This document shows, in pieces, positions 17,270 to 26,074 of a stretch of DNA of 64,000 nt (position 1 is the stretch's first letter; each line of letters opens with the position of its first letter). The translations under genes were made by a program, and so were the position numbers. This DNA is from CAZRIE01 sp964600075 (GTDB lineage Bacteria > Bacteroidota > Bacteroidia > Flavobacteriales > Flavobacteriaceae). The notes under the pieces are model-generated. The model saw only the letters and a list, made by a program, of their open reading frames with translations. It was not told the origin of the DNA and did no database searches. The stretch is taken from positions 1 to 64,000 of the forward strand of contig CAZRIE010000012.1 of the NCBI GenBank assembly GCA_964600075.1, in the 5' to 3' direction.

Positions 17270-18268
17270 TCAGGTTGCAGGATTTGCTTCGTTCAGTACC
17301 AAGGAAATAGGCAAATGATCACTAAATCCATCTGGGTGGTAATCTTTATTTTTAGGTCTTCCGAATTTGACTGGTGTATTATAGCTTCCCTTAACAATTT
17401 CTGGATATTTGATTATATCAACGGTGCTGATATCAAAGGGAACTCCAGCTACCTCCGAAAGAATGCTCTTCGACACGATAAACTGGTCCAGAATATTCAG
17501 GTTTGTATTGAATACGTATGTTCCTATTTGGTCATCTAAAAATCGGTGCATTAAATTGTACATGTACTTTTTGGTAGTTCTGCTACTTTTCACCAGTGCC
17601 CTATTATTAACGGCCATTAGGTAATCAACCAAGGAGCGGTTATACGGGTTGTCGTTAAAATCGCCCATAAGCAGTATAGAAGCATCGGAATCTTGTAGTG
17701 GATCTTGTTCCTCATGAATCCGTTCAATCCAATAAGCAAGGTTTTCGGCAACCATGATACGGTATGGCTCACTATATTGTTCGCCTCCCGAGCGTGAAGG
17801 CCAATGATTAAGTATTATGATTAGTCTATTTCCCGCTAACGTGTTGAGGTGCACTTGAAATAAGTCTCTTGTCGAATTTCGTTTTATTATCCTAAGACTG
17901 AACGTCTCCCCGACCGGGTCATATTTATCTTTGTCGAAAATCAAGGCTGTGTCTATTCCCCTTTTATCGGTATCTTCTGAAATCAAAAAATCGTAGGTCC
18001 TGCCCAAAGAAATATTGATTTTCTCAATAAGTAATTCGATGACAAAATCGTTTTCAATTTCGCATACACCGAAGATATCAGGCCCATTATTACTGTTGAA
18101 TTTTGAGATTATGGAGACTAGGTTATCTATTTTTTTATTTAGAACTTCTCTTGTCCATCCTACCAATTCACTTTTTAATTTTTTGTTTAAAAATTCGCTC
18201 CGTCTGGGAGAGTTCTCGATATCAAAAAGGTTTTCAAGGTTCCACCAGTAAATATGATGCTTCGTCAT
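17270..18268 (-). CDS. Endonuclease/exonuclease/phosphatase (EEP) family protein
   Basis: A 332-residue metal-dependent phosphoesterase of the DNase I-like fold. Family landmarks appear in order: YWWNLENLFDI (metal-binding Asn), FGVCEIENDF (metal-binding Glu), LNHWPSRSGGE (catalytic His), LLMGDFNDNPYN (Asp/Asn pair) and DGFSDHLPISL (terminal Asp-His). No signal peptide is evident. It stands alone between long gaps, so context gives no hint of substrate; nucleic acid, phosphoinositide-like or sphingolipid-type phosphodiesters are all possible within the family. Confidence 0.9.
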   Translation of the reverse strand: MTKHHIYWWNLENLFDIENSPRRSEFLNKKLKSELVGWTREVLNKKIDNLVSIISKFNSNNGPDIFGVCEIENDFVIELLIEKINISLGRTYDFLISEDTDKRGIDTALIFDKDKYDPVGETFSLRIIKRNSTRDLFQVHLNTLAGNRLIIILNHWPSRSGGEQYSEPYRIMVAENLAYWIERIHEEQDPLQDSDASILLMGDFNDNPYNRSLVDYLMAVNNRALVKSSRTTKKYMYNLMHRFLDDQIGTYVFNTNLNILDQFIVSKSILSEVAGVPFDISTVDIIKYPEIVKGSYNTPVKFGRPKNKDYHPDGFSDHLPISLVLNEANPAT

Positions 18269-18540
18269 AACGCTCGATTTAAAGGTTGTCCTTAAAGTTA
18301 CTATAAAAAGAAAGAATATTCTTTAAGAATATCGATAATTAGGATGTGATTTATAAATTTAAAGACTAAATCTCAATCGAAAAAACACGTATATAATCAT
18401 GCAGCTTTTCTAAAAAAAAGAACAGCAAAGTGATATATTTAACGATTTTCTACCAAGTTTTGGGTTTTAGCCTTGTCTACTAGGTATCAATTCTACGGTA
18501 AATGGACAGATGTTAATAGTTTTAGGAGTAGTTGCTCACC

Positions 18541-20139
18541 CTACTTTTTATCCTCGAACAAAAGCCATAGGTTTGGGTCTAAAGTAACCCTTTCTGGTCG
18601 AGATGCGGCCTCCATTTCAACGGTTTTAGATTGTTCATCTATTTCTATCGTTTTTAAGATGGTCTTGCCATCTACAATAATACCAATTTCTAAAGGGAAT
18701 TGAAATAGGCGGTCTTGTTGCTGTTCTAGTACGATTTCCACTCTACCTTTTTTATAGCTCCAGCTCCACTTGATTTCAGGATGCCCTTTAGCAAACAACC
18801 ATTGTTCAAAAAAAGCTTCCAAATCTTCACCAGAAACCGCTTCCATGACCTTGCGAAAATCGGCAGTCATGGCATTGGAGTTTTGGAAAGTTTTGTAGTA
18901 GGTGCGTATGCCCTTCCAAAAAGTTTCATCACCCAGTTTGTGGCGCAGCATATTTAATACCCAACCCCCTTTTTGGTAGGTGTATACGCTTAATACTTTC
19001 ATTGGATCGGTAATGGTAGGGTCTACAACAGGCGCGGGTTTCCTTTTATAATATTCCATTATCTGTTTTCGGTCAAGGGCCAATTCTTCCTTTCGTCTTT
19101 CATCACCGTAGGCACTTTCTTGATATAAAATAGCAAAATAGGTAGCGAAACCTTCGCTGAGCCAAACATGGTTCCAGTCGTTTTCACTGGCCGAATTACC
19201 GAACCATTGGTGTGCTATTTCATGGGCAATCAGGCCTTCGACCTCGTTTTTTCCGTTAACGGAATTTTCGAAATATGAGATGGTTCCCGCATTCTCAAGA
19301 CCGCCCCACTGTGTCTTGGCTTGCATATTGGCTAGTTTCGCATAGGAATATGGGCCAACATTGTCGATAAAATACTTTAGTACATTAGTCGCTACGCTGT
19401 AATCTGAAAATCCATCTAACCGATTTTCAGGATAGACCCAAGCCGTAACGGGAATATCATAAACCTCATCTAACAAGATGCTGGCGAATTTGGTTACCCC
19501 GATGGTAACCACCTTCATTGCAACGGGAGCCGGTTCTTTATAAGTGGTCAGTTTCAGGCTGTTACCCAGACTACTCTCTTCTATTTTTTCTCCGGTAGCG
19601 ACTACATCGTAATGGTCGGGTGCCGTAATGCGAAATTCTATAGTGGCCTTGTCATAGGGGTGGTCTACAGAAGGGAGCCAGTGCCGCGCCAAATTGGGCC
19701 AATTATCTCCAAAGAAAGAGCGCTGCCCGAATTTTGTAGTATCGATGACCAAACCCCGTTCTGCAACTCCGCTGTATTCGATTTTAAAAGTTCTGGTTTT
19801 GACTTCTGAAGCAGTCGGTACGATTCTAATTTTATTTTGTTCGAAGGTATAATTGGCCGAGCTTTCGCCTTCAAAAATGTTGGTCACTTCCATACCATAA
19901 GTTTCGGATTTACCGACAAGGTCAAGGGCAAATTCATTTACTTCGTTTTTAAAGTCTACAGTGATCTGGGCTTCCCCTTTGATTTGATTGTTGTTGTCGT
20001 TAAGTGTCAGGTTAAAAATATAGCCCTGCACATCGGCTGAGGGATTTCTTTGGTACTGGTCTTGGGCAATTATAAAATTACCCAATGGAAAAAGGATTGT
20101 TAATAAGAGGGCGAAATACCTTGTTGATTGATTTTGCAT
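18541..20139 (-). CDS. M1-family metallopeptidase (aminopeptidase N-like)
   Basis: Removes N-terminal residues from peptides outside the cytoplasm. The protein has 532 residues with a Sec signal peptide ending near FIIAQ. A beta-rich N-terminal domain precedes the catalytic domain with the exopeptidase-type motif GGLENAGTISYFE. The zinc site HEIAHQWFGN is followed after the expected 18 residues by Glu in LSEGFATYF. The protein stops after the catalytic thermolysin-like domain and a short tail and lacks the long C-terminal ARM-repeat domain of E. coli PepN, as in many Bacteroidota copies. It is divergent from the PIG-L deacetylase gene. Confidence 0.93.
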   Translation of the reverse strand: MQNQSTRYFALLLTILFPLGNFIIAQDQYQRNPSADVQGYIFNLTLNDNNNQIKGEAQITVDFKNEVNEFALDLVGKSETYGMEVTNIFEGESSANYTFEQNKIRIVPTASEVKTRTFKIEYSGVAERGLVIDTTKFGQRSFFGDNWPNLARHWLPSVDHPYDKATIEFRITAPDHYDVVATGEKIEESSLGNSLKLTTYKEPAPVAMKVVTIGVTKFASILLDEVYDIPVTAWVYPENRLDGFSDYSVATNVLKYFIDNVGPYSYAKLANMQAKTQWGGLENAGTISYFENSVNGKNEVEGLIAHEIAHQWFGNSASENDWNHVWLSEGFATYFAILYQESAYGDERRKEELALDRKQIMEYYKRKPAPVVDPTITDPMKVLSVYTYQKGGWVLNMLRHKLGDETFWKGIRTYYKTFQNSNAMTADFRKVMEAVSGEDLEAFFEQWLFAKGHPEIKWSWSYKKGRVEIVLEQQQDRLFQFPLEIGIIVDGKTILKTIEIDEQSKTVEMEAASRPERVTLDPNLWLLFEDKK

Positions 20140-20252
20140 TGGATGGTTTGAAACAACGTTACTAAAGGTTCGAAATTAGTAACTTTAACCATATGAACCA
20201 TTACAGGAAAAGAATAATTCAAGTCGTTTGGAATAAGAAAATATCATTAAAA

Positions 20253-21080
20253 ATGAATACTGACAAATTATTTGGCCTTGTTATTCTACTGACCTTGGTC
20301 TGTGGGTGTAAACCATCGTCCAGCCAAAAAGAAGCGGAGAAGGAAGCCTTATCGAAAAGTACCCCCCCAAAAACCATAATGGCCATTTTTGCGCATCCTG
20401 ATGATGAGACTACTATTGGCCCAGCCTTGGCCAAATACGCTTTGATTTCAGATGTACATTTGGTTGTGGCGACCGATGGCCGATATGGGGTCACTGACCA
20501 TGCGGGTCTACCGGCCGGAGATTCCCTAATAGCAGTGAGAAAGCTTGAAACGGAATGCGCATGTGCAGCATTGGGTATCAATCCGCCTCATTTTTTAGAA
20601 GCCAAAGACGGCCTCGGTCTGAACGGTAACCATAATTTTTATGAAGAAGTGGCCCAACTGAAAGAACGAATTGCCGAAAAAATTTCAGAGCTTCAGCCTG
20701 AAGTCATTTTGACTTTTGGCCCGGATGGAGATACGGGACATCCTGACCATCGAATGGTGGGGTTGTTGACTACAGAAATTTTGTTACGCGAAAATTTGGT
20801 CGATAAAATCGACCTCTACCATTTCGCATGGACAAGGGAACAGACCAAGAAATTTCCTGCAGCTTGGGGCCTCGGTTGGGCACACCCCGATTTGTTGCAT
20901 ACTAAGATTGAGTTCAGTGCTGAGGATGAGGAGCTCGCCTTTACTTCCTTTAAGTGCCATCAAAGCCAATTTACAACGCAAGACATGGGCGATTGGATTC
21001 AGGCTGAAAGAAACGATACGACAAACGTATTATATTTTAGAAAATTTGCAGTTGACACTACGATACGAGATGGTTTTTAA
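20253..21080 (+). CDS. PIG-L family deacetylase, lipoprotein
   Basis: A zinc-dependent N-deacetylase of the LmbE/PIG-L superfamily; members act on N-acetylglucosaminyl groups. The protein has 275 residues. The ATG at 20253 is chosen over an in-frame ATG 60 bp upstream because it gives a clean lipoprotein signal, MNTDKLFGLVILLTLVCGC. The zinc motif AHPDDETTIGPALA is near residue 50 and the second signature GDTGHPDHRMVG near residue 165. It is convergent with argH, with only 6 bp between the stops. Its envelope substrate is unknown. Confidence 0.9.
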   Translation: MNTDKLFGLVILLTLVCGCKPSSSQKEAEKEALSKSTPPKTIMAIFAHPDDETTIGPALAKYALISDVHLVVATDGRYGVTDHAGLPAGDSLIAVRKLETECACAALGINPPHFLEAKDGLGLNGNHNFYEEVAQLKERIAEKISELQPEVILTFGPDGDTGHPDHRMVGLLTTEILLRENLVDKIDLYHFAWTREQTKKFPAAWGLGWAHPDLLHTKIEFSAEDEELAFTSFKCHQSQFTTQDMGDWIQAERNDTTNVLYFRKFAVDTTIRDGF

Positions 21081-21086
21081 GCCCTC

Positions 21087-22367
21087 TTAGAAAAGCCTTT
21101 CCATCTTCTCCCGAATCTGCTCCAAACATAAATTGCCCAAACTACCCTCATGGGTATGGTGAATATCACGTTTTGGGGTAAAGGTACCTTCCTGAATTTC
21201 TTGCCCCATTCTTTTATAGGCATCTCTAAAGGGCAGGCCGTTTTGAACGAATTCGTTTAATGTGTCAACACTAAAGAGGTAATCGTATTTAGGGTCGTCC
21301 AAAATGGTTGTATTTACTCGGATTTCCTTTAAACTAAAGGTCAATATCTCCAAACAGGCCTTCATGTCTTGAATAGCAGGCACGATAATTTCTTTTACTA
21401 GCTGTAGATCGCGGTGGTATCCGCTCGGCAAGTTATTGATGACCAAGGTCAATTGATTGGGCACCGCTTGAAGCTTATTACACTTCGCCCTTACGAGTTC
21501 AAACACATCAGGGTTCTTTTTATGCGGCATAATACTGCTCCCCGTTGTCAGTTCGTCTGGGAACGAGATAAAATTAAAATTCTGACTCATATACAGACAA
21601 ATGTCCATCGCCAACTTTGATAAGGTGGCCGCAATACTTGCCATGCCAAAGGCAGTCGCTTTTTCTACCTTACCCCGACCCATTTGAGCAGCGACTACAT
21701 TGTATTTCATTGTTTCAAAACCCATTTCGTCTGTAGTAAAGGTTCTGTCAATCGGAAAGGAACTACCATAACCGGCAGCACTCCCTAACGGATTTTGGTC
21801 TGCCACTTTATAAGCCGCATCAATAAAATACAAATCATCGATAAGGCTCTCTGCATAGGCGGAAAGCCATAGTCCGAAAGAAGAGGGCATCGCAATCTGT
21901 AAATGGGTATAGCCTGGCAACAATACGTCCTTATGCGTTTCGGCCAAATCTAATAACAAATCGAATAAGGTCTTCGTCTGCGATTTGATTTCCGTCAGTT
22001 CATCTTTTAAATATAAATGCATGGCGACTAAAACCTGATCGTTCCGTGACCGGGCGGTATGTATTTTCTTTCCGGTATCGCCCAATTTATCGGTAAGTAG
22101 GAATTCGATTTTTGAATGCATATCCTCAAAAGAATCCCCAATGATAAAGGTCCCCTTTTCGATAGATGTCGCTATATTATCCAATTCGGCAACCAAAGCA
22201 TTCGTTTCATTGGCGGTCAACAATCCGATTTTGCCCAGCATTTTCGCATGTGCCTTTGAGGCGATTACGTCGTATTGCGCCAAGTATAGATCTAGTTCTC
22301 GGTCATTGCCCACGGTGAAGTGGTCTATTTTTTTATCGGTACTAAAACCTTTGTCCCAGAGTTTCAT
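21087..22367 (-). CDS. argH: Argininosuccinate lyase
   Basis: Splits argininosuccinate into arginine and fumarate, the last step of arginine synthesis. The protein has 426 residues from the ATG at 22367 (MKLWDKGFSTDKKIDHFT). A longer in-frame start at 22499 would run through a dispersed repeat and is rejected. Superfamily signatures include TARSRNDQVLVAMHLY, the PGYTHLQIAMPSSFG block and the flexible catalytic loop TTGSSIMPHKKNPD. It is the last gene of the arg/pro operon, separated from the argE-like gene by a 158-bp gap that holds a repeat copy. Confidence 0.95.
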   Translation of the reverse strand: MKLWDKGFSTDKKIDHFTVGNDRELDLYLAQYDVIASKAHAKMLGKIGLLTANETNALVAELDNIATSIEKGTFIIGDSFEDMHSKIEFLLTDKLGDTGKKIHTARSRNDQVLVAMHLYLKDELTEIKSQTKTLFDLLLDLAETHKDVLLPGYTHLQIAMPSSFGLWLSAYAESLIDDLYFIDAAYKVADQNPLGSAAGYGSSFPIDRTFTTDEMGFETMKYNVVAAQMGRGKVEKATAFGMASIAATLSKLAMDICLYMSQNFNFISFPDELTTGSSIMPHKKNPDVFELVRAKCNKLQAVPNQLTLVINNLPSGYHRDLQLVKEIIVPAIQDMKACLEILTFSLKEIRVNTTILDDPKYDYLFSVDTLNEFVQNGLPFRDAYKRMGQEIQEGTFTPKRDIHHTHEGSLGNLCLEQIREKMERLF

Positions 22368-22379
22368 AAAAATAAATGT

Positions 22380-22520
22380 TTTTGTCTTCCACGCATAGGC
22401 GGGGAACTGTTTAATGTCGGCGTATGTCTCTTTAAGCTTGGGCTTAACACCCCTAAAGTTGTGCATTCCTCTCGCTCCAGAATCGCTCGTCGGATGCAAG
22501 AAGGGGACAATCTTAATTTT
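22380..22520. repeat. Dispersed intergenic repeat, copy A
   Basis: The core CCTAAAGTTGTGCATTCCTC is followed by CGCTCGTCGGATGCAAGAAG and GGGACAATC, a degenerate match to the copies at about 26869, 30469 and 55916. Upstream of it, about 22381-22412 resembles the GGCGGGAATCTGTTT module seen at about 29343 and 30363. It lies between the argE-like gene and argH. Confidence 0.6.
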
Positions 22521-22525
22521 TGATA

Positions 22526-23599
22526 TTAATTTTTCAAAAATCCCTCAAGAAGTTGAATATACAGATCAACCCCATCTTCGATTTCCTTTACATAAATATA
22601 CTCATCTGCCGAATGTGATCGTGTACTATCCCCGGGCCCTAATTTTAAAGACTGACAGGTTAAAGCTGCCTGATCCGAAAGGGTGGGGGAACCATAAGTT
22701 TTTCTTCCTATTGCTATTCCCGATTGTACCAGCGGATGATCTTTGGCGATGGCCGATGAATTCAACCGTAATGAACGTTCTTGCAATTCGCAGGGCGCTT
22801 CTGTCTTTAAAATCTCGGCGATTTCGGCATTGGTATATTTATCGTTCACGCGAACATCGATAACCAAATCGACCTGCGCGGGAACCACATTATGTTGACT
22901 TCCCGCTTTGATTTGAGTAACGGTCAATTTGACTTCTCCCAAAGCCTCGGACACTTTTTCGAATTTATAATTCTTAAACCATTCCAGCACTTTGATGGAG
23001 TTGTATATAGAATTATCGGTATTCGGATGAGCGGCATGTGAAGGCGTTCCCTTTATACCACCATCAAAGACGACCAAGCCTTTTTCAGCTATCGCAAGAT
23101 CCAACAAAGTGGGTTCGCCCACGATGGCCACATCAATTTTCGGAAGGCTCGGTAACAATCCTCTTAGACTGTTCGGTCCTGCGTTTTCCTCTTCCATCGA
23201 GGCCACCATTAAAATATTGTGGTTTAGATTTTTCGATGCATAAAAGTGCGTAAAGGTCGCCAACAACGAAACCAATGCGCCACCTGCGTCATTACTGCCC
23301 AAACCGAATAGCTTCCCATCTTCAGTATGTGGATGAAATGGATCTTTAGTGTAGGCCGAGTTTGGCTTTACCGTGTCATGGTGTGAATTAAGTAAAAGAG
23401 TTGGTTTGCTTTCATCAAAATACTTGTTGAAGGCAAAGACGTTATTCATTTTGCGTTGAAACGGAATATCAAAGGCCTTGAACCAATTCTCGATAGCATC
23501 GGCAGTCTTATCCTCTTCGGAAGAAAAAGAGGGAATGGAAATCAGTTCCTTTAGTAATTCTATTGCCTTTTCGGTCAACACTGCTTGTTCTGTTTTCAT
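22526..23599 (-). CDS. M20 metallohydrolase: N-acyl-citrulline/ornithine deacylase
   Basis: Removes the N-acyl group from the arginine-pathway intermediate; with an argF-prime type carbamoyltransferase in the operon this is expected to be N-acetyl- or N-succinylcitrulline. The protein has 357 residues of the M20 peptidase family. Metal ligands are in LLLNSHHDTVKP, GLGSNDAGGALVSL and MVASMEEENAGP, where EE includes the general base. Its start overlaps the argB stop by 4 bp (ATGA at 23596-23599), implying translational coupling. Gene naming follows argE only by role; acyl preference is discussed with the carbamoyltransferase. Confidence 0.9.
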   Translation of the reverse strand: MKTEQAVLTEKAIELLKELISIPSFSSEEDKTADAIENWFKAFDIPFQRKMNNVFAFNKYFDESKPTLLLNSHHDTVKPNSAYTKDPFHPHTEDGKLFGLGSNDAGGALVSLLATFTHFYASKNLNHNILMVASMEEENAGPNSLRGLLPSLPKIDVAIVGEPTLLDLAIAEKGLVVFDGGIKGTPSHAAHPNTDNSIYNSIKVLEWFKNYKFEKVSEALGEVKLTVTQIKAGSQHNVVPAQVDLVIDVRVNDKYTNAEIAEILKTEAPCELQERSLRLNSSAIAKDHPLVQSGIAIGRKTYGSPTLSDQAALTCQSLKLGPGDSTRSHSADEYIYVKEIEDGVDLYIQLLEGFLKN

Positions 23600-24375
23600 A
23601 AGGTAAGGGTCGTAAATAAAGTCGATTTTGGGTCGAGCATGGTGATGTCACCTATACATACCTGATATACATTTTTGTTCAACGCATGAAAACAATTTTC
23701 CATCTTGGGAAGCATGCCGTCTGCAATGACTTTTGCTTCCAATAGTTTTTCGTAGGATACGGAATCGATATGTTTTACTACTGATTCATCGTCTTCTATA
23801 TTCATCAAAACGCCCTTCTTTTCAAAACAATAATATAGGGTTGTTTTGTAGCTATCGCTCATTCCGATAGCCAGTTCGGAGGCTATGGTGTCAGCGTTCG
23901 TGTTGAACAGTTGTCCGTTGCCATCATGGGTCATAGCACAGAAAACAGATGTTAGGCCGGCGTTCAATAGTTGAGTTATAGTTTTGGAATTGACACCGTC
24001 AACATCGCCTGCGAAGCCATAATCGATATCCTTTACGGGCCGTTTATGTGCCTGAATCGTATCACCATCTGCGCCGCTCAGACCGATTGCATTACAATTC
24101 AGGGATTGTAGTTCTGCGACAATATTCTTATTGACCAAACCACCATACACCATAGTAATCAATTCTAAACTTTGGGCGTCTGTAATTCGCCGTCCACCAA
24201 TTAATTTCGATTCGATACCTAATTTTTTGCCGAGTTCCGTTGCTAGCTTTCCCCCGCCGTGCACCAATATTTTAGGGTCATTCAGTTGAGAAAAAGCCAA
24301 CAAGAACTTTGAGAGTTCTGTTTTGTTCTCAATGACGTTACCGCCGATTTTTACGATGGATAAGTTTAATTTCAT
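23596..24375 (-). CDS. argB: N-acetylglutamate (or N-succinylglutamate) kinase
   Basis: Phosphorylates the gamma-carboxylate of N-acylglutamate, the second step of arginine synthesis. The protein has 259 residues of the amino-acid kinase fold. The N-terminal KIGGNVIENKTEL forms the ATP site, and LVHGGGKLATELGKKLGI with GRRITDAQSLELITMVYGG forms the acylglutamate site. The SDR gene ends 1 bp upstream and the deacylase gene overlaps by 4 bp downstream, so it is fully embedded in the operon. It lacks the N-terminal extension found in arginine-inhibited kinases. Confidence 0.94.
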   Translation of the reverse strand: MKLNLSIVKIGGNVIENKTELSKFLLAFSQLNDPKILVHGGGKLATELGKKLGIESKLIGGRRITDAQSLELITMVYGGLVNKNIVAELQSLNCNAIGLSGADGDTIQAHKRPVKDIDYGFAGDVDGVNSKTITQLLNAGLTSVFCAMTHDGNGQLFNTNADTIASELAIGMSDSYKTTLYYCFEKKGVLMNIEDDESVVKHIDSVSYEKLLEAKVIADGMLPKMENCFHALNKNVYQVCIGDITMLDPKSTLFTTLTL

Positions 24376-24376
24376 A

Positions 24377-25126
24377 TTAGGTATTCAGTATTCCTCCATC
24401 AATGGTCATTGCCGTTCCGGTAATCCAAGAGGAGTCTTCAGAAACTAGAAACAAAGCTAATTTTGCTATATCATCTGGAGTGCCCAAACGTTGCATTAAT
24501 GTCGCTTTTCCGGCATTTTGTACAGCCGCTTCAGGATTTTCAAAAGCTTTGGCAGAATCCCATATCAAAGGCGTATCTACGGGACCGGGACAAATAGCAT
24601 TGACTCTTATTTTTGGCGCATATTCTACGGCCATTTGCTTCATTAAGGCCACCGATGCCGCTTTAGAAGCGCAGTAGGCTGGGTGGTTTGGAAAACTTTT
24701 GTAGGCTGCAATCGATGCATTGATTAAAATGGTTCCACTATCTTTTTGTAAATGTGGAATCGCGTATTTTGATAGATAGAAAATTGAACTAAGATTCGTG
24801 TTTATTGTTGTATTCCATAAGGTTTCTGGAAGATCGACTACGTTGCCCAAACCCAGAATTCCTGCATTGATGGAAAGCACATCTAGTCTGTTAAAATTTT
24901 TTATGGCCGAGTTTACCAATTTTTCGTTGTACAAGGGTTCGCTGACATCTCCCGAGATAAATACGGCATCCTCTAATTTTTGGGCTAGGGCGTTTCCTCT
25001 TTCTACATTGCGCCCAGAAAGAATTAATTTCGCCCCTTCTTTTGAAAAGGTTTCGGCAATTGCCTTTCCCATTCCGCTGGTTGCACCGGTAATAATGCAA
25101 ACTTTACCCTTTAGTTTTTTTGTCAT
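24377..25126 (-). CDS. SDR-family oxidoreductase inside the arginine operon
   Basis: A 249-residue classical short-chain dehydrogenase/reductase. It has the cofactor motif ITGATSGMGKAIAETF, an NAG motif (LSINAGILGLG), catalytic Ser in INASIAAYKS, and Tyr-Lys in YCASKAASVAL. The C-terminal SSWITGTAMTIDGGI is typical. It starts 9 bp after argF-prime and ends 1 bp before argB, so it must be co-transcribed with them. No arginine or proline step requires such an enzyme. Its substrate is unknown; the position suggests a linked role or simple hitch-hiking. Confidence 0.9.
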   Translation of the reverse strand: MTKKLKGKVCIITGATSGMGKAIAETFSKEGAKLILSGRNVERGNALAQKLEDAVFISGDVSEPLYNEKLVNSAIKNFNRLDVLSINAGILGLGNVVDLPETLWNTTINTNLSSIFYLSKYAIPHLQKDSGTILINASIAAYKSFPNHPAYCASKAASVALMKQMAVEYAPKIRVNAICPGPVDTPLIWDSAKAFENPEAAVQNAGKATLMQRLGTPDDIAKLALFLVSEDSSWITGTAMTIDGGILNT

Positions 25127-25135
25127 ATTTAAATG

Positions 25136-26074
25136 TTAAAGACTTTCCAAGATTTTTTTTAATATGACTTGCGCCGAGTAGGTTCGATTATTCGCTTCCT
25201 CAATAACTAGGGATTGTTCGCCATCAAGAATCGCATCTTCCACAACCACATTCCTTCGAACGGGTAGACAATGCATGAATTTGGCACTGCCCAATTTCTC
25301 TTTGGTCATCATCCAACTTTTATCTTGATTCAGTATTTTTCCGTATTCAGAATAACTACTCCAGTTTTTCACATAAATAAAATCGGCATTTTCACAAGCT
25401 TTATCTTGATCGTATTCGATTTTTGTTCCCTTTGTTATCTCAGTATTTAGCTCATAGCCCTTGGGATGGGTAATTACGAAATCGGCATCCTGCAACTGCA
25501 CCATTTCTACGAATGAATTCGCTACGGCATGCGGCAAGGCCTTAGGGTGTGGTGCCCATGAAAGTACCACTTTGGGTCTTGGTTTTGTGTTTTGCTCGGC
25601 CAAGGTAATCGCATCGGCTAAAGCCTGCAACGGATGCGCGACCGAACTTTCCATGTTTATAATGGGCACGGATGCGTATGTTTTAAATCCGTTTAAAACT
25701 AGTTCTGCCTCATCTTTCGCTTTGTTCTTTAGCCCGGCAAAAGCTCGTATAGCGATGACATCACAATATTGAGAAACTACTTGCGCCGCTTCTTTAATGT
25801 GTTCGGAAGTACCTTGGTTCATGATGGTACCATCTGCATATTCCAGGGCCCAACCTTCGCTGCCAAAGTTCATAACGATGACTTCCATACCTAGATTCAT
25901 AGCCGCTTTTTGGGTGCTCAGACGGGTTCTTAGGCTATTGTTGAAGAATAATAATCCAATAGTCTTGTCTTTTCCCAAGTTTTTGAATTCCCTAGGGCTT
26001 TTCTTCAGCTGCAGGGCTTCCGCCACCCAATCAGTTAGCGAATCGATATCTTTTACGGACAGGTAGTGCTTCAT
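25136..26074 (-). CDS. argF': N-acyl-L-ornithine carbamoyltransferase (argF-prime type, predicted N-succinylornithine)
   Basis: Transfers a carbamoyl group to N-acylornithine, giving N-acylcitrulline, so the pathway keeps the acyl group past ornithine. The protein has 312 residues. The carbamoyl-phosphate site reads FFNNSLRTRLSTQKA, and the C-terminal HCLPVRRNVVV is conserved. The region that distinguishes acetyl- from succinylornithine enzymes reads NQGTSEHIKEAAQ, with Ser at position 90 where acetyl enzymes carry Glu and the Bacteroides succinyl enzyme carries Pro. From recalled mutagenesis, replacing Glu with Ser shifts specificity to succinylornithine, so that substrate is inferred. Its start shares one base with the proB stop. 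Confidence 0.9.
   Translation of the reverse strand: MKHYLSVKDIDSLTDWVAEALQLKKSPREFKNLGKDKTIGLLFFNNSLRTRLSTQKAAMNLGMEVIVMNFGSEGWALEYADGTIMNQGTSEHIKEAAQVVSQYCDVIAIRAFAGLKNKAKDEAELVLNGFKTYASVPIINMESSVAHPLQALADAITLAEQNTKPRPKVVLSWAPHPKALPHAVANSFVEMVQLQDADFVITHPKGYELNTEITKGTKIEYDQDKACENADFIYVKNWSSYSEYGKILNQDKSWMMTKEKLGSAKFMHCLPVRRNVVVEDAILDGEQSLVIEEANNRTYSAQVILKKILESL

Noticed and set aside
22368..22499. An in-frame N-terminal extension of argH by 44 codons
   Set aside because: The extension runs through the dispersed intergenic repeat and the family starts at the MKLWDKGF methionine, so the later ATG was used.
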